A stretch of DNA of 64,000 nt from Lepidodermella squamata (GCA_047495785.1 JBLDXI010000011.1:1302001-1366000); one strand, 5' to 3'. Numbered from the stretch's first letter, positions 21,401-32,904 are shown. Numbers and translations are program-made. Notes: generated by a model from the letters alone, not told the origin.

Positions 21401-24400
21401 ATTTAATTAGAGAATTTTCCAATTTTTTTGTAATTTTACGATGATTTCTAAAAAGAATTAAATTTTCAATTTTCAAAAAATTGAAAAAAATTGAAATTTT
21501 ACAGAATTTGAATTTCGAAATTGATTTTGCTTCTAACCTTTGCTGCGGACATTTGCCGTGCGTCGATTGCCTGTTTTGTTGCCGGGTATGCTGATAAGAC
21601 TGATTTCACCGAAAACCGAGCCGTCCGACAGCGTGGCGAACACCTTCTCGCCGTCATCGGCCACCACCTCGAGCTTGCCGCTCTTACATATGTACATCTC
21701 CTTGCCGATATCGCCCTTGCGGCAAATGTAGTCGCCGGGACTGAACACTTGCAGGCGAAGCTTCAACACCAGCTCAACTAGCAGGCCTAATTCGGAATCC
21801 TAAAACAAACAGAAAAAATGACGAAATTCCGATAAAATATTCGAAAAATAGAAAATGATTTTTTCGATAATTTTATAAATTTTCGTAATATATTACGAAT
21901 ATTTTAGATTTATTTGTAGTTTGTAAAAAGGAGTCAGCTGTCGTTGTTGGTGCCTGAACGTCGTAACATGCTTGGGCGGCACCGTAGCGGCCAAAGTGGA
22001 TTGCCAACAGACAACTCATCATCCCCCTTAAGAACCTAAAATTTACCCAATACCCGGCTAATTGGTCGCTATTTCAAGTAAACACACTGTTGGCGACCGG
22101 CCTCATTTGCGTATGCGCAGTTGATAAGGGGAGGAAAAAAATAATATGGCACACTAGTTTATACTGACGCGAGATGAATCATCACTGGTTTTTATGAGAG
22201 AAAAATTAGGAGGACATATTAGGGGTGTGGTGTAAGGAAATTCGAGAGCATTGTTATGTTTTATATCCTTCGCTGTGGTGGGGCCACAATTATAACTTCG
22301 ATCGTTCCGGTTATTTTCCGTGAATAAAAGCAAGCGTTGCCTGTTTTATTGAAATGAAGCGACCCGCCCAAAACGGTTATTTCACAACTAATCATTTTGA
22401 TAACGAGAATTTAAATTTCTATAGATGTAAATTACACGCGGGTTTTAATCATTATTGCGGGCTTCTATAAAATTGCTTTGCACTTGTTCATTAATAATGT
22501 GCAAGAATTTTGACTTTTTGAAGGCGGACTAAACATTCGTCGTTAGCCAACTTAACCATCTGCGAATATAATTTGTGTCTAAGGTATGTATCTTCATCCG
22601 AAATCGAGCATCGGACTCAGAGCGCTAAAGCGAAAGCCGCGCTCTTTATAATAAAATAAAACAATACAAAATATCATAATAATGTCACTTCAGTTATTGT
22701 GATAAATTACATTTTGCACGTGCACAGCACAGCCCAAGGTTAAAAACAGAAACCCAACAGAACGAGAATTTCAATCTTGAATGCCATCAAGTATGAGTTC
22801 AATGATCTCATTTTTGAATCATTATTTCTTTATGAAGGAGAAAAACCTAGAATGACATTTGTGAAAATGGTAAAAATGGCCGAATAAACAACAGCTAATA
22901 GATTTGTTGGTAAATTATAGGCTTGTATGATACATATTCAATCGACTATTCATCTTGCTTTCATGTCTCATGTCCTGAGTGTAATGTTTCAAGCTTGATT
23001 GGTGCGGAGCAAAATTTGGTCGTAGGAAACTTTAACCATCTGCGAATTTGATTTGTGTCTAAGGTATGTATCTTCATCCGAAACCGAGCATCGGTCTCAG
23101 AGCGCTAAAGCGAAAGCCGCGCTCTTTAAAACTAAAACAAATAATGGAAATAGAAATCGCTAATTACCCTGCAACCCTTCAAAATTTTACGCGTGGAAAA
23201 AATGCAGGAAATCGAAAATATATCACACCAAAAAAATAAACAGCCCTCATAATAAAGCTAATTTCGCACCTGAAAGAATAAGATCCGCCTAAGCGTTCAA
23301 ATTTCAAATATATCCACATTTTTCTCAAAATTCTGAAAAATCGGATAAATTAAAACGACGAACTTATAATTGGCTCCTAATTTTTTTAAAACTTTAAAAA
23401 TTCATGTAAAAAAATTTAAAAAAAATTGATTCTCACCTGAAAGAGTTTGACCCGCCGCAGCGTTTCTAAATGAACGTGTATAGCAATTTCGGCGCGCAGT
23501 TTTTCAGGCAGCAGCCGCAGCACCTTGTCCTCGTTGCTCATCTGCTTGTGCATCCATATGTAATCGAACCACTTGAGCACTTTCGCCTGTAAATCAGGCG
23601 TAACCTTGCGAAATTTCATGTACTGCTTCACTGAATCGAGGCGAAATTGAAATTCGTTCTGCGCCGCGTTCATGCTCGTTATCATTGTGCCGACTTTACC
23701 GACCAATGAGGCGAATATGAGCAAACCGATGAGAAAATTAGCCACTTGGATAAACGTTTCAAATTCGGTTTTCGGGTGCGGAATTTCGGCGATATTTGTC
23801 AACACAACGGTCGCCCACCAGTAGCAATACACATACCTAGAAATTAAATAGTTAACGAATAATTGCACCATAATAATGAGAATTAAAAAATTTAGATTTT
23901 CCGCGAATTTGAACTCGATCAATAAGGATATCGGAAAAATCACTGATTTGTAAAATCGATACTTGAAATCGATATCGGCTTTAAATTGAAAATTTCGGTA
24001 TCACATAATCTTCTGAAATTTTTTCAAAAATTCAATTAATAAAATTAATGAATTGCTGAGGCGACAATAATTGCAAATTATCGTTTTCCCTAATTCATTA
24101 AATTTTCAATCAGCTTGTCACAAAAAAATCTAGGACGAGGGCCAAAATATTTGAACACCAGTTTTTCCTTAATTAGCTGTATTTTGTCAATTTTTCGTCA
24201 ATTTTTATGGCGTGACGCGTGTTATTACGCAAAAATCCGATCGGGCTAATTAAACGACTTGGAATGCGCGAAGGAGTTCGAAAAAAAACAACATGACATA
24301 CTTGTCTAAGACCGGATCTGTGTCATTTCCTTGGTAAATCCACGGATCGTCGGTGCCAAGTCCAATATACTCTGATATCGCGTAATAAATGCAGCCGTTC

Positions 24401-26362
24401 CAGTGGATAATCATTAAAATATAAATCAACAAGATTCTGAAACACAAAAGTAACGGAAAAATTTACAAAAAATTGTGAGAATAAATTTCAAATTTTTTTA
24501 AAATTTCACATTTTTAGGCTAAATCAGCCTAATGTCCGTCCCCCTTTGATTTAATTGAAAATTAAAAAAATGTCCCACTTTATATTCCAGATTTTTTATT
24601 TCATCAAAAATTTTAAATTCAAATATTTTCCAAAAATTTCAAATGAATAAAGAAAATCTGATTTTCGGGCAAAAAATTAGAATGGAGGGGTATGTGTAAG
24701 CTTACGCTATTCGGAAGGCGTTGGGTGATGGGACGCGGGCCTCTGTCTTGGTGATGAACTCGGAGATGCGGGCGACGCGCAACAGGCGGTTGATGCGCAC
24801 GATCACGTAAGACGTCGACAAGGCCAGGTAGATGAGGTCGGTCGGCAGTACCGACAGCACGTCGATGACAAACGACGGCGATTTAACGTACGTTTTCGCT
24901 AACAGCTTCAAATCACGTATCAACAGGCCTTGCTCAAGATAGCCTTAAAAAGAAAAATACGATAATAACAAAAATAATAACAACAAAATTTCGAATTTAG
25001 AGAAATTTGAAGGAAATTTTGAACAATTTGAGAAAAAATGGAAATCAAACAAATCCAATAAAATCCAAAACTGGACAATCAACCCAGAAATATTTTGGAA
25101 AATCGAATTTAGGGCGTCTAATTTACGAAAATTCAGGTTCCAGTATGTTGCATGTTTTGCTAATTTAGCCTCCAGAGCGAATATCGATTCAAAGTATCGA
25201 TTTTACAAATCAGTGATTTTTCCGTTATCAGCAGTCTTAGAAGCTAAAATCGATAAATTTTCTAAATACTTTGGGCTTTGGGGTACCAGATGGAGCTAAA
25301 ATGAAAGTTCCATGGTTATAGGATGCGTCAAGAAAGGAAAAGTCGTAATCGGAAAATTGGAACAAGAAAGCTTAGGAAATTGACCAAAATTTTTGAATTT
25401 TAGCTTCTGCTGAGAATTCCGGTGTATCAGTCCCAAATTTGAGCTAAAACCCTAAATTCAAGGCCTAAAAAATTGCAAAAATTCGAACTCCGATGGAAAA
25501 CGTAATTCTTAAACATTCCAAAAATATTCGAACCAGTAAAATTGAGGTTCAAGCGCGAAAATTATGAGTCCTGGCACTGAATTTTCCCGATTTATGGCTA
25601 TTTTGGCCTTAATCGATACTGAAGCCCCTCGTGACCTTGGAATTTTCAATTTCAGCTTCTTGATACCATCAGCAAAGAAGAATTAATCAAACATTGGCTT
25701 CAGAGAATTCTGATATCGGAAAAATCACTGATTTGTTAAATCGATACCAAAAATCGATATCGGCTCTGCAGCGTAAATTGGGACTTCTATCGGTTAGGCA
25801 TGATAACCAAAAGATTCAGATTCTTAGGGAAAACCTGAAACTCGAAAAGCCAGATTTTGGAAACATCTAGTGCCTCAAATTCAGTCCTGGAACCCTAAAA
25901 TTAGGATGCCGTATTTCCACCGAAAAATTCATGAAAAATATGCGAAGCGTTACCTGTTCGAGATTTGACGAACATGTCGAGTAAATAAATAGCATCAGCA
26001 GAATAGTCGAGGCCGAACCACAACTGTTCGTAATCGTGCTGCAACTCGGTAAAAACCGACCGGACAATAATCAACGTCAAGTCATACAACGCCGCCGTAG
26101 CAACAATGCCTATCCACACGTAGTAGGCTGTTGAAGACGTGTCGTAGACGTAGTAGACCAAAAACCAGAAGAACCGCTTCGAAGATTCTGGCAGGTTTCG
26201 AATAGCGGTGATAAACCGCCGAAATTGAGCTGTGACGTAGCGGGACAGCCGGCTTTGCCAGTCGCTAGGCAACGGCGGCTGGTCGACATTGGCCGCCGCC
26301 TCCGGGTCGGTGGTTCCACTCGTCTGGCCGTTGGTTTGAGGCTTCGGTTTTTCGGCCGACAT
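18450..26362 (-). CDS. Cyclic-nucleotide-gated channel subunit (CNGA-like)
   Basis: Seven exons: 26362-25954, 24943-24706, 24436-24302, 23836-23437, 21799-21538, 20778-20366, 18554-18450; every junction keeps frame; 653 aa. Order: acidic N-terminus, S1-S3, a voltage-sensor-like S4 ([14 protein letters not shown]), S5 ([14 protein letters not shown]), pore, S6, C-linker ([22 protein letters not shown]), cyclic-nucleotide-binding domain ([20 protein letters not shown]; phosphate cassette FGEISL with RRTA) and a C-terminal leucine-zipper coiled coil ([20 protein letters not shown]). The C-linker and binding domain match the CNGA subgroup, whose members carry cation current in sensory cells. The pore reads TNIAEIP where the family has TTIGETP, so selectivity or assembly may differ. 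TCTCATCTCAG ends 2 nt before the ATG. Confidence 0.92.
18952..19050 (-). ncRNA. Structured small RNA, copy C (possible SL RNA)
   Basis: Read on the minus strand from 19050. The first 42 nt match copies A and B except in a 3 nt spot: TTAACCATCTGCGAAT, then ATTTGTGTCTAAG, then GTATGTATC. The rest differs in sequence but folds the same way: hairpin AACTACA/TGTAGTT, then a second hairpin with arms AGGGCAC/GTGCCCT capped by AGC-GCAA-GCT. Lies in the last CNG intron, same strand. Splice donor AAG|GTATGT at 19019/19018. Confidence 0.55.
19536..19736 (-). other. Coding-like open frame inside CNG intron 6
   Basis: An ATG-initiated frame of 66 aa ([12 protein letters not shown]... ending SASILRIS) in sequence that is GC-richer than the surrounding intron. 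Composition looks protein-like, with balanced charged and aromatic residues (e.g. [13 protein letters not shown]). I recognise no family. It could be a fragment of a captured or dead gene. It is on the channel's strand but cannot be added to the channel frame without disrupting the consistent phase-0 junction. Confidence 0.25.
21081..21151 (-). tRNA. tRNA-Glu (CTC)
   Basis: Cloverleaf on the minus strand: acceptor stem TCCCTGA/TCAGGGA (7 bp), D arm with A-box TGGTCTAGTGG, anticodon stem CCGCG/CGCGG around loop TTCTCAC, giving anticodon CTC, and T arm with B-box GGTTCGATTCC. No intron. A run of six T on the minus strand just beyond the 3' end serves as a pol III terminator. It lies in intron 5 of the channel gene, same orientation as that gene. 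The arms are perfectly paired, so it is likely functional. Confidence 0.96.
22552..22648 (+). ncRNA. Structured small RNA, copy A (possible SL RNA)
   Basis: Begins TTAACCATCTGCGAAT; contains ATTTGTGTCTAAG directly followed by GTATGTATC, a perfect splice-donor context (22583/22584). A short hairpin TCCGA/TCGGA follows, then a 7 bp hairpin with arms AGAGCGC/GCGCTCT capped by a GAAA tetraloop. The element lies antisense in CNG intron 4. Copy B is 480 nt downstream in the same orientation, copy C is inverted at 19050. No obvious Sm site follows the donor; AATTTGTG upstream of it is Sm-like. Confidence 0.6.
23032..23128 (+). ncRNA. Structured small RNA, copy B (possible SL RNA)
   Basis: Near-identical to copy A over 97 nt; differences are confined to 3 nt in the centre of the 5' part (TTG in place of ATA) and two in the first hairpin region. 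The donor is at 23063/23064 and the 3' hairpin is identical to copy A. The 40 nt upstream are also partly conserved between copies (a CAAAATT-like block then GGTCGT), which would fit a shared promoter element. Confidence 0.6.
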
Positions 26363-29234
26363 GCCTGAGATGAGACCAAGTTAAGCGGCGAAATTGCTAC
26401 GCTCTAATTGATTTCATAGAGCGCAACAACCCAGGCGAAAATCGAATAAAATGCCAATAAAATTCCTAAAAAAATTAAATTTTTTCAAACATAATATTTT
26501 GATATTATATGAATTTTTCAAGCTGAGAAAATTTGTGACAGAATTTAATTGAATTTTGAGGAATTGTTGGAAAAATTCTCTTAATATTCTAAAAATAAAG
26601 CTTAAAAAGTTTCGAATTTCCATGATCCAAACAAAAAATCATGAAATTCTAAAACTAGAAGATGGGACAAAAAACATCAAAATTTGAGAAAAATTCGAAT
26701 AACCTCAGGATTCCCGAATAATGAGAAATGAGAAAGGGGAATACGAAAAAATTTAATGGAAAAATGAAAGAAAACCCCGAGATAGAATATTTTCTAGAAA
26801 TTGACGCAGTGGGTTTAGAATTTTCAAAATTTCCTAGTAGGAAAATATTTCAACTGAGCAGAGTGGAAAAAAGAGGGCAAGTACAATTGCACGCCAAAAT
26901 AAACATAACTTTTCGGTCTAAATTCTAGAAAAAATAGTTATTTGCCTTTGATATTGCGAAAAATCTCTTGACCGTCCCACAATACTCAATTTCAAACAAA
27001 CAAACAAACAAAATCAGTACAAGGCTCGTAAACTTGTTATTGTGAACGTTAGACAAAACATTACAAAATCAGTTATTTTTATGTCTAGATGGTTCGAAAG
27101 CAATAATTAAATCGCGGCTATTACAAAACAGCGGGTAAATAATTGTGTACTCGACTAGGGTGGCTAAAAAGATGATTACATCGGGCGATTTCGATGTAGC
27201 AAGTGATATTGCAACTTGAATAGCATATGTATTCCTTTTACATTAAATAATATCAGGTAATGATCATCATCTGTGCAACGCCGCTGCTGCCGCGCCGCCG
27301 CCGTCGTCTTAATTTTTATAATTATTGATCAGTGTTTTTCATCGCAAAGAGTTGTAAAAACTTTTGCGATTGCTTTTAGACTAATAGTATTGAAACGAGT
27401 GAAACCGCGCTGTTAAGCCGCAACTCATCGATCCGCGATGCGGCGAGATGCGATACCTTGATCAAGTGCGCCTGTTGCGCGTCATCATCCACCCTTTTTT
27501 CAGCAGCCGCCGCCGTCGCCTAGGCCAATCAAAAACGCTCGCGCTACGAGGAAGCAGTATGTTTGCGATTTCTAAAACAGCGGCTAAGAAGCAACATCGC
27601 CGCCTAGATTTTTTCAAAGCGCTCTAGTGCGCTTCGGGATAACGATTTTGTCCATGATTCACTTTGAAATGTGATACGCGGTGGGGATGGGCAGGTGTAA
27701 AAACACGCCTTGAAGGCGTTTCCGGTAAGCTGAATAGTGAAAAAACGCGTGACTACCTTGGTTGTTTTAATAATACTGTGAGTAAGCTCGCCTCTAGGTT
27801 GCAAAAAATGAAAACATTATTTTCCGCGAATTGCTTTAATGATTCAGCCGTCAGCAATTGCTGGTTAAAGATTAATGAGTATGAAAAGTCAAATTTCAAT
27901 AAACTACAAGCCTTAAGACATTTCGCAATGGAAAATGGAAAGGGATTTTGAACTAATTGCCTGTAAATTTCGATTTGAATGGGAGATTTTTATAAAGTCA
28001 TGAGAAATATCTTCTTCAACCAAATTATGCGTAGTAGTAAGTACAGCAAGAAGATAATGTCGGTGGGGTATCGATGAGCTAACTAGAAGTCGTTGAAAGC
28101 AATGGCCAATTCAATTCAGTTCATACATTAGTGGCCTAAAATATGAGGCTTATGAGGAGCGTAACAGTTCCGCGTGTATGTTTTGTAAGGATTCTTCATG
28201 ATTGCCATGAATTCACCAAACTAGCGGCAGGAAATAAAGATAAACGATGGCATCGCTACACATGATAAATCAAGCAAAATCTTGAATACGTCCATTTAAG
28301 GCAGCATACATACATGGGAAGAGAGTCGCAGCTTATAATAAAATACATTACTAGGGCCTCAGTTTGCCCACATGCAGTTACATCTAGGTACGATTTCTAT
28401 ATTTTAACGGAGCCGTTAAAGATATTAAAATTGGGCTCAGCACTGCCCATAGCCCAAAAAGTTCACTGACGTCGGAAGTGAGAAGCTGGGGAACAAGAAC
28501 GCCACTTATTTAGATCTGTAGGAATTATGGTCATCTGTCTCTTATCTTCTACAGGCAGACTAATTAGGTAAGTTCGACCGAGTTTCCATCGAAAGAAAAG
28601 GACTGACAGAAGAGAGAATCGATGACTTCACTGCGATCAGGTGAGTCTTAGGACGCTAAGGCGAGAGTTACAGAGTAGCGACTAACGGCATTAATTGTCT
28701 TCGGATGCTGAGATAACCCTTTTCTCCACTATAAATAGTTCTTTAGCCACAGTAATAGGATAGTAAGTAGGATTAGTGTTCATGTTAATTTGGACAGTTC
28801 ACCGCATTGCAGAGGAAACCACAGCTCTCCAACGCTCGCGATCTGCGGCTAATTCTTTCAAACGTCTTCAGCGCTATTTAAAGATTGCGGTAGTGAAGGC
28901 AAAACATAGGCCATAGACTGGGTTCTGACCGTATGTGTGGTCATGATTCTACGCCTCAACAGAAAGCACCAAAACAGAACAACAAAACAGCAGAAAGCAC
29001 TGTGCGTTTGGCGTCTTTGGTTACAGATCTTTGAATAGCGCGCTTTTTGAAAATAATTTGTCACCGATGTTTCATTCATACTCGTCAAATTTTGCGTAAT
29101 AATATTTATCTTAGTGTTTTCGAAGTGTAAAATGTTTATTTATATTTTCAAACGGTTTTACGCGGGGTGGGAACATTTTTTTAAGGGACTGTTGGCGGCT
29201 GATTTAAAAGTTTTTTTTGGCTTGGAGCTCGGGT
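26363..29234. other. Long region without a confident gene
   Basis: 26990-27012 is a CAAA microsatellite. 27270-27520 is GC-rich with GCCGCCGCC runs, a possible promoter for the channel gene or a lost neighbour. 27664-27951 (+) and 28858-29088 (-) are open but show no family signature. 28050-29000 is GC-richer than typical intergenic DNA here and may hold a decayed gene; I cannot identify it. Confidence 0.35.
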
Positions 29235-29639
29235 TCACAAGTTGCCTGATGCCTGATGCTTGATCTTGCGGTACGTGGTGCGTTCAGAAGCAGCTCGAAA
29301 ATTGCACACGTAGTATTGCGCATGATTTATGCTTTCAGTTAGGGTGTTCCAATAGTCGTTTACACGGAGATCAAATCTGAAACGTGCAGTGGTCAGTGGC
29401 ATGGTAACTGTACTCGTGATCTGTGATAGATCAACCTCCCAAGGATTGTAGCTAGAAAAGGCGTTCATATTGAATAGCTCAACACGCTGGATTTCGGCAC
29501 GGCTTCCGATTCGCTTCAATCCCATCTCGTTTTTGAGCGCAATATAATATTTTCTATCACTTCTAGCTGGTGTGATTTTATTAGCGATCAAAACTGGATG
29601 GTTTGACATGCTCAAGTATGCCCCGGTATTTGAAATCAT
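29235..29639 (-). CDS. Hypothetical protein, possibly a terminal exon
   Basis: From the ATG at 29639 the frame encodes 134 aa; it stays open further upstream to about 29740 without another ATG, so this could be the last exon of a longer gene (a ctactcaag acceptor lies near 29708). Sequence looks coding: balanced composition with Asn/Tyr/Arg-rich stretches (KYYIALKNEMGLKRIGSRAE; FDLRVNDYWNTL; HAQYYVCNF). I recognise no family. It lies divergently 0.3-0.7 kb upstream of the first F-box gene and has GC content like that gene. Could be a host gene or a mobile-element fragment. Confidence 0.35.
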   Translation of the reverse strand: MISNTGAYLSMSNHPVLIANKITPARSDRKYYIALKNEMGLKRIGSRAEIQRVELFNMNAFSSYNPWEVDLSQITSTVTMPLTTARFRFDLRVNDYWNTLTESINHAQYYVCNFRAASERTTYRKIKHQASGNL

Positions 29640-29910
29640 CTTTTCATTTTCTGTTCTACTTCTCAGTGAATCGTTTGAACTTTGATTCAGAAGTTCAACA
29701 TGATACAACTTGAGTAGAGGAGGTTTGCGCTAAGCCTAACTTTATTAAAGCGGACCAAATTGCTTTTCGATTGCGATTAGCATTTAAATACAGTTATATT
29801 GATCTGACCAGGGACATTTTCAGTGGCTTGAATTGCCGTGACTGTTTGAAATATTCAAATTTTTTTCTAGATTTGTTTGCTATACTGAGAGTTTGAAGAA
29901 GATCGGCCAT

Positions 29911-30807
29911 ATGAAGTCATCGGCAGTGAAGCACCTGAGCGCCATTGAAAACCTTCCGGACGAAGTTCTCCTGCAGATACTCAGTTACCTTGATGTCACC
30001 GATATTCACAGCTGTGCACTAGCATGCAAGCGTTTGTCTCGTCTCGCAAAATCTCGATTACTGCTCGAGCCGCTGCTTCGCAAGTGCTTCCAACCCGGCG
30101 TCTTCGACCGCTTTCTCGCCACTGGTTCGGAATCCTTCGGCCAGCTATTCCGCAGTTTAGAGGCTTACTCAATTTTCTCCGTCAATGGTTTGCTGCTTGA
30201 AGACACGGATGAGTTTCGCGTAATGACTGGCACGAGGTACTGCTCAGACCCTATCGCTATTGCAAGGTCCTTGAGATATTCAAGCGACGCTGATTGGCCT
30301 TCCCTTCCATTCCTGTTCCTACGAACATATGAAAAACAAGAAGACGCTTCATGTTGCCTGATTAATCTACCAGAGTTGCTTGACCCTATCTTTGAGGCAA
30401 ATCAGATCCTGCGAATTCCCTTTGTCATCGGCTCGGAGGGAAATCTCGATAAACATAATCCAGTTATCTGCTTCGATTCGGATTTTAATGAAATCCACAA
30501 TTTTTGGCCACACGAGATTATGTCAAGCGCCAAAACTTTCCAATCCTATCCTCCTGAACTGCATTATATATCGCTGAACAATGCCGCTGACGTGCCGATT
30601 CGCTTCATGCTGCCGCCTTTTTTCGATCAGTACTTGAAAGTAAGCCGAGAACACATCCCTGATACGGTCAGTTTTGACCTGGTTAACGGACGCAACGCTG
30701 CACTGTACGGTGACTTTTCGGATTTTCATGATAATTACGAAGCCGACCGCATCAATCGCACTGTGGACCCGGTACCTCATTGGAGGCCACCATACATCAG
30801 AAGATGA
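29911..30807 (+). CDS. F-box protein 1, divergent array member
   Basis: Single exon, 298 aa from the ATG at 29911. The F-box, about residues 9-55 (LSAIENLPDEVLLQILSYLD, then C-A-L-A-C-K-R-L), is the most canonical of the array and should bind Skp1 in an SCF ubiquitin ligase. The C-terminal domain keeps only the skeleton shared with the others: C-L-I-N-L-P-E-L-L, I-P-F-V-I-G, and C-F-D-S-D-F-N-E-I (others: WLIDLEKVIPG, FPLVIG, CLDSNF). It lacks the WLPWPSQ block and the acidic tail. GC content and codon use are higher than in later copies, so it is either an old founder or a conserved paralogue under different constraint. Confidence 0.75.
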   Translation: MKSSAVKHLSAIENLPDEVLLQILSYLDVTDIHSCALACKRLSRLAKSRLLLEPLLRKCFQPGVFDRFLATGSESFGQLFRSLEAYSIFSVNGLLLEDTDEFRVMTGTRYCSDPIAIARSLRYSSDADWPSLPFLFLRTYEKQEDASCCLINLPELLDPIFEANQILRIPFVIGSEGNLDKHNPVICFDSDFNEIHNFWPHEIMSSAKTFQSYPPELHYISLNNAADVPIRFMLPPFFDQYLKVSREHIPDTVSFDLVNGRNAALYGDFSDFHDNYEADRINRTVDPVPHWRPPYIRR

Positions 30808-32100
30808 TTTTATATATTTTCGAAATCCTTTTTTTACGCTGAACGAGTTCGAATACGATTTTTATAAAATTGTCACGACTTTTATGTAACCAGCTTGAGC
30901 GAGCTTGAATTGTCTTCAAATTTGTGGAATGCTATTCTAAAAATGGTTGCAGCATGAGTCGAATCGTAACAGTTGCCGCTTCAATAAATTGCACTTTGTA
31001 TTTTGTTATAATTTTCTCTCAGTATTACGAGTTTTGTACTGTATGATATTGACTGAGCCGATTGTCTTCAAACCTTGTTGCGATTTGAATTTCGAGTAAA
31101 ATATTTACCCGGTTTTGTAATATTTCATGTGTTTATTTTTAGAGTGATTTTCATTATTTATTTATTTCATTTTTCAGCAGAATTCTCTGATTTTCTTTTG
31201 AAGAAACGATCGATTCGATATTTTTGCGATACTTTTCAGATTTCCGTACAATCTTTTTTTAACATCGCTATGTCTTGAAACTTTTCTGGGAGATTTAATA
31301 ATAATTTAGAACTAATTGACAGGTAATTTTAGAGCTAACCTGTTCAAATCCTGCGAATGTCTCTATTTTAAATTAGAAAATTGGAAAATGCCGAGTGGAA
31401 AGTTGACGAAAAGCCGAGTAATTGCGAGGGTTTTAAATTGAGATCTGAATTTTCGGGATGAAGTTTTCGGTTCAAGCGTGCTTATTAAGTGGAAAAAAGA
31501 TTGACTGCCTAAAGGGCCCATTAACTTGAAATTCCAGCAGTGGATTGATTTCCTTACTTTACTCCACATTTTGAATTTTGAAAAGTTCAAATTGAAATTT
31601 TTTATTTTTCGATCGCTTCGTACATTCGAATTTCTGGGCCTGAGAAGGATCTGTTTCAAGCGTAAAGACCTGAAGACCTTGGTTCTCAAGCTCTTTCTTA
31701 CTAGGAAATGCCCTGATTTTAGTGTTCCAGCTATCAATTTGATATGCTATAGCAGCTATATACTTTTCTAAATTTTGCCTATCTCTAAAATCTCAATTTT
31801 TGCCTGGAAAAATTAGAATTAATTAGAACTCATAATTATGCATATTTTATGCTAGCATCGGTGAGTAAAGGACTCGAACTTGAACTTACTGAGCCGATAT
31901 CGATGCCAAATATCGATTTTGCCGATCAGTGAATTTTCAATATCTGAAGTCCTGAAAGCAGCAAAAATTAAAAAAAAAATTAAAAAATTTAAATTTTCCA
32001 AATTTGTACGAATTCGCTGAAATTTTCTTTTTTTTCGACAGTTTCACAAAATTTTTGCTACCTATGCTTCGTTTAGGCTTTATTTAATTGCCTTTATCTA
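30808..32100. other. Intergenic between F-box 1 and 2
   Basis: AT-rich with a fragment of dispersed family 1 at about 31885-31950 (GAGCCGATATCGATGCC...). Small open frames on both strands at 31363-31771 mirror each other and lack family signatures. No gene supported. Confidence 0.4.
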
Positions 32101-32904
32101 ATGGATCGCCTATGCTTGCCATCTCCCAGAATTTCTGTCTCGGATTCGATATCGATCGATGACCTGCCGGATGAGATGCTAATGGCAATTTTCGAGTATT
32201 TACCATTGCCAGAATGGCCGACATGTATGGTGGTTTGCCAAAGATGGCACCGAGTGTTAAATGACGATCTGATGCTGATCAACTTTCTGCAATGCGAATT
32301 TTCCATCAATGCCGTTCCTTGGTTTCTGAAAAGCAGCCGTAAATTGCTGGAAAATTTGAGCACAGCTCTAAAATCAAGCCCATTATTCACCAGAAAAGGG
32401 TTGAGAATCAGTTCTGAAATGTCCCAATTTCCGAAGTTGGATTTAAAGCCAAAAAATATCGGAACTCTTCATGTTTTCGTTCAATCTTTGCGATTTTCCG
32501 ATTCAAAATCATGGAAAAATGAGCCAATTTCGAGTTTTCAAAGCGGCGCCGAACATTTTTTGGTTTTAAATTTGAAAACTTTGATCGAATTATCGGAAAT
32601 TCCGGATTTGATGCAATTATTCGTGCTAATGGTCACAACTGATCGAGGATTTAAAGCCTCGCAGGCCTTGGATGAAACTATTCTTCTCGACGAAGACCTG
32701 GTCCGAGTTGGCCGTCTGAAAAATGTTGGCTCGGCTCTGGTTCTGGAAAATTATTGCCCTGAATTTCATTATTTAGGCATTTTAGGCGATGGTCCTTTCA
32801 CTTTTCAAGCTCTGCTGCCGAGTCAGTTTCGAGAATTCGAAATGAAATTATTGGAAAAGGAGCTTTCCTACCTGGAATTGTTTGATTTTCTGTCCATTAT
32901 ATAA
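32101..32904 (+). CDS. F-box protein 2, divergent array member
   Basis: Single exon, 267 aa. F-box at about residues 18-62 (SISIDDLPDEMLMAIFEYLP, E-W-P-T-C-M-V-V-C-Q-R-W). The SI-DLP-E and W-x-x-C-x-x-V-C-x-x-W framework places it in the array family, but the downstream domain is strongly diverged: it keeps F-L-V-L-N-L-K-T-L-I in place of YWLIDLEKVI and lacks the WLPWPSQ motif. A CGTTTAG acceptor-like site lies about 27 nt before the ATG. Like F-box 1 it sits at the 5' edge of the array, where members are oldest or least homogenised. Substrate unknown. Confidence 0.7.
   Translation: MDRLCLPSPRISVSDSISIDDLPDEMLMAIFEYLPLPEWPTCMVVCQRWHRVLNDDLMLINFLQCEFSINAVPWFLKSSRKLLENLSTALKSSPLFTRKGLRISSEMSQFPKLDLKPKNIGTLHVFVQSLRFSDSKSWKNEPISSFQSGAEHFLVLNLKTLIELSEIPDLMQLFVLMVTTDRGFKASQALDETILLDEDLVRVGRLKNVGSALVLENYCPEFHYLGILGDGPFTFQALLPSQFREFEMKLLEKELSYLELFDFLSII

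Noticed and set aside
22552-22648. U7 snRNA
   Set aside because: AATTTGTGTCTAAG resembles the U7 Sm site, but the 5' end is not complementary to a histone downstream element and there are two 3' hairpins, not one.
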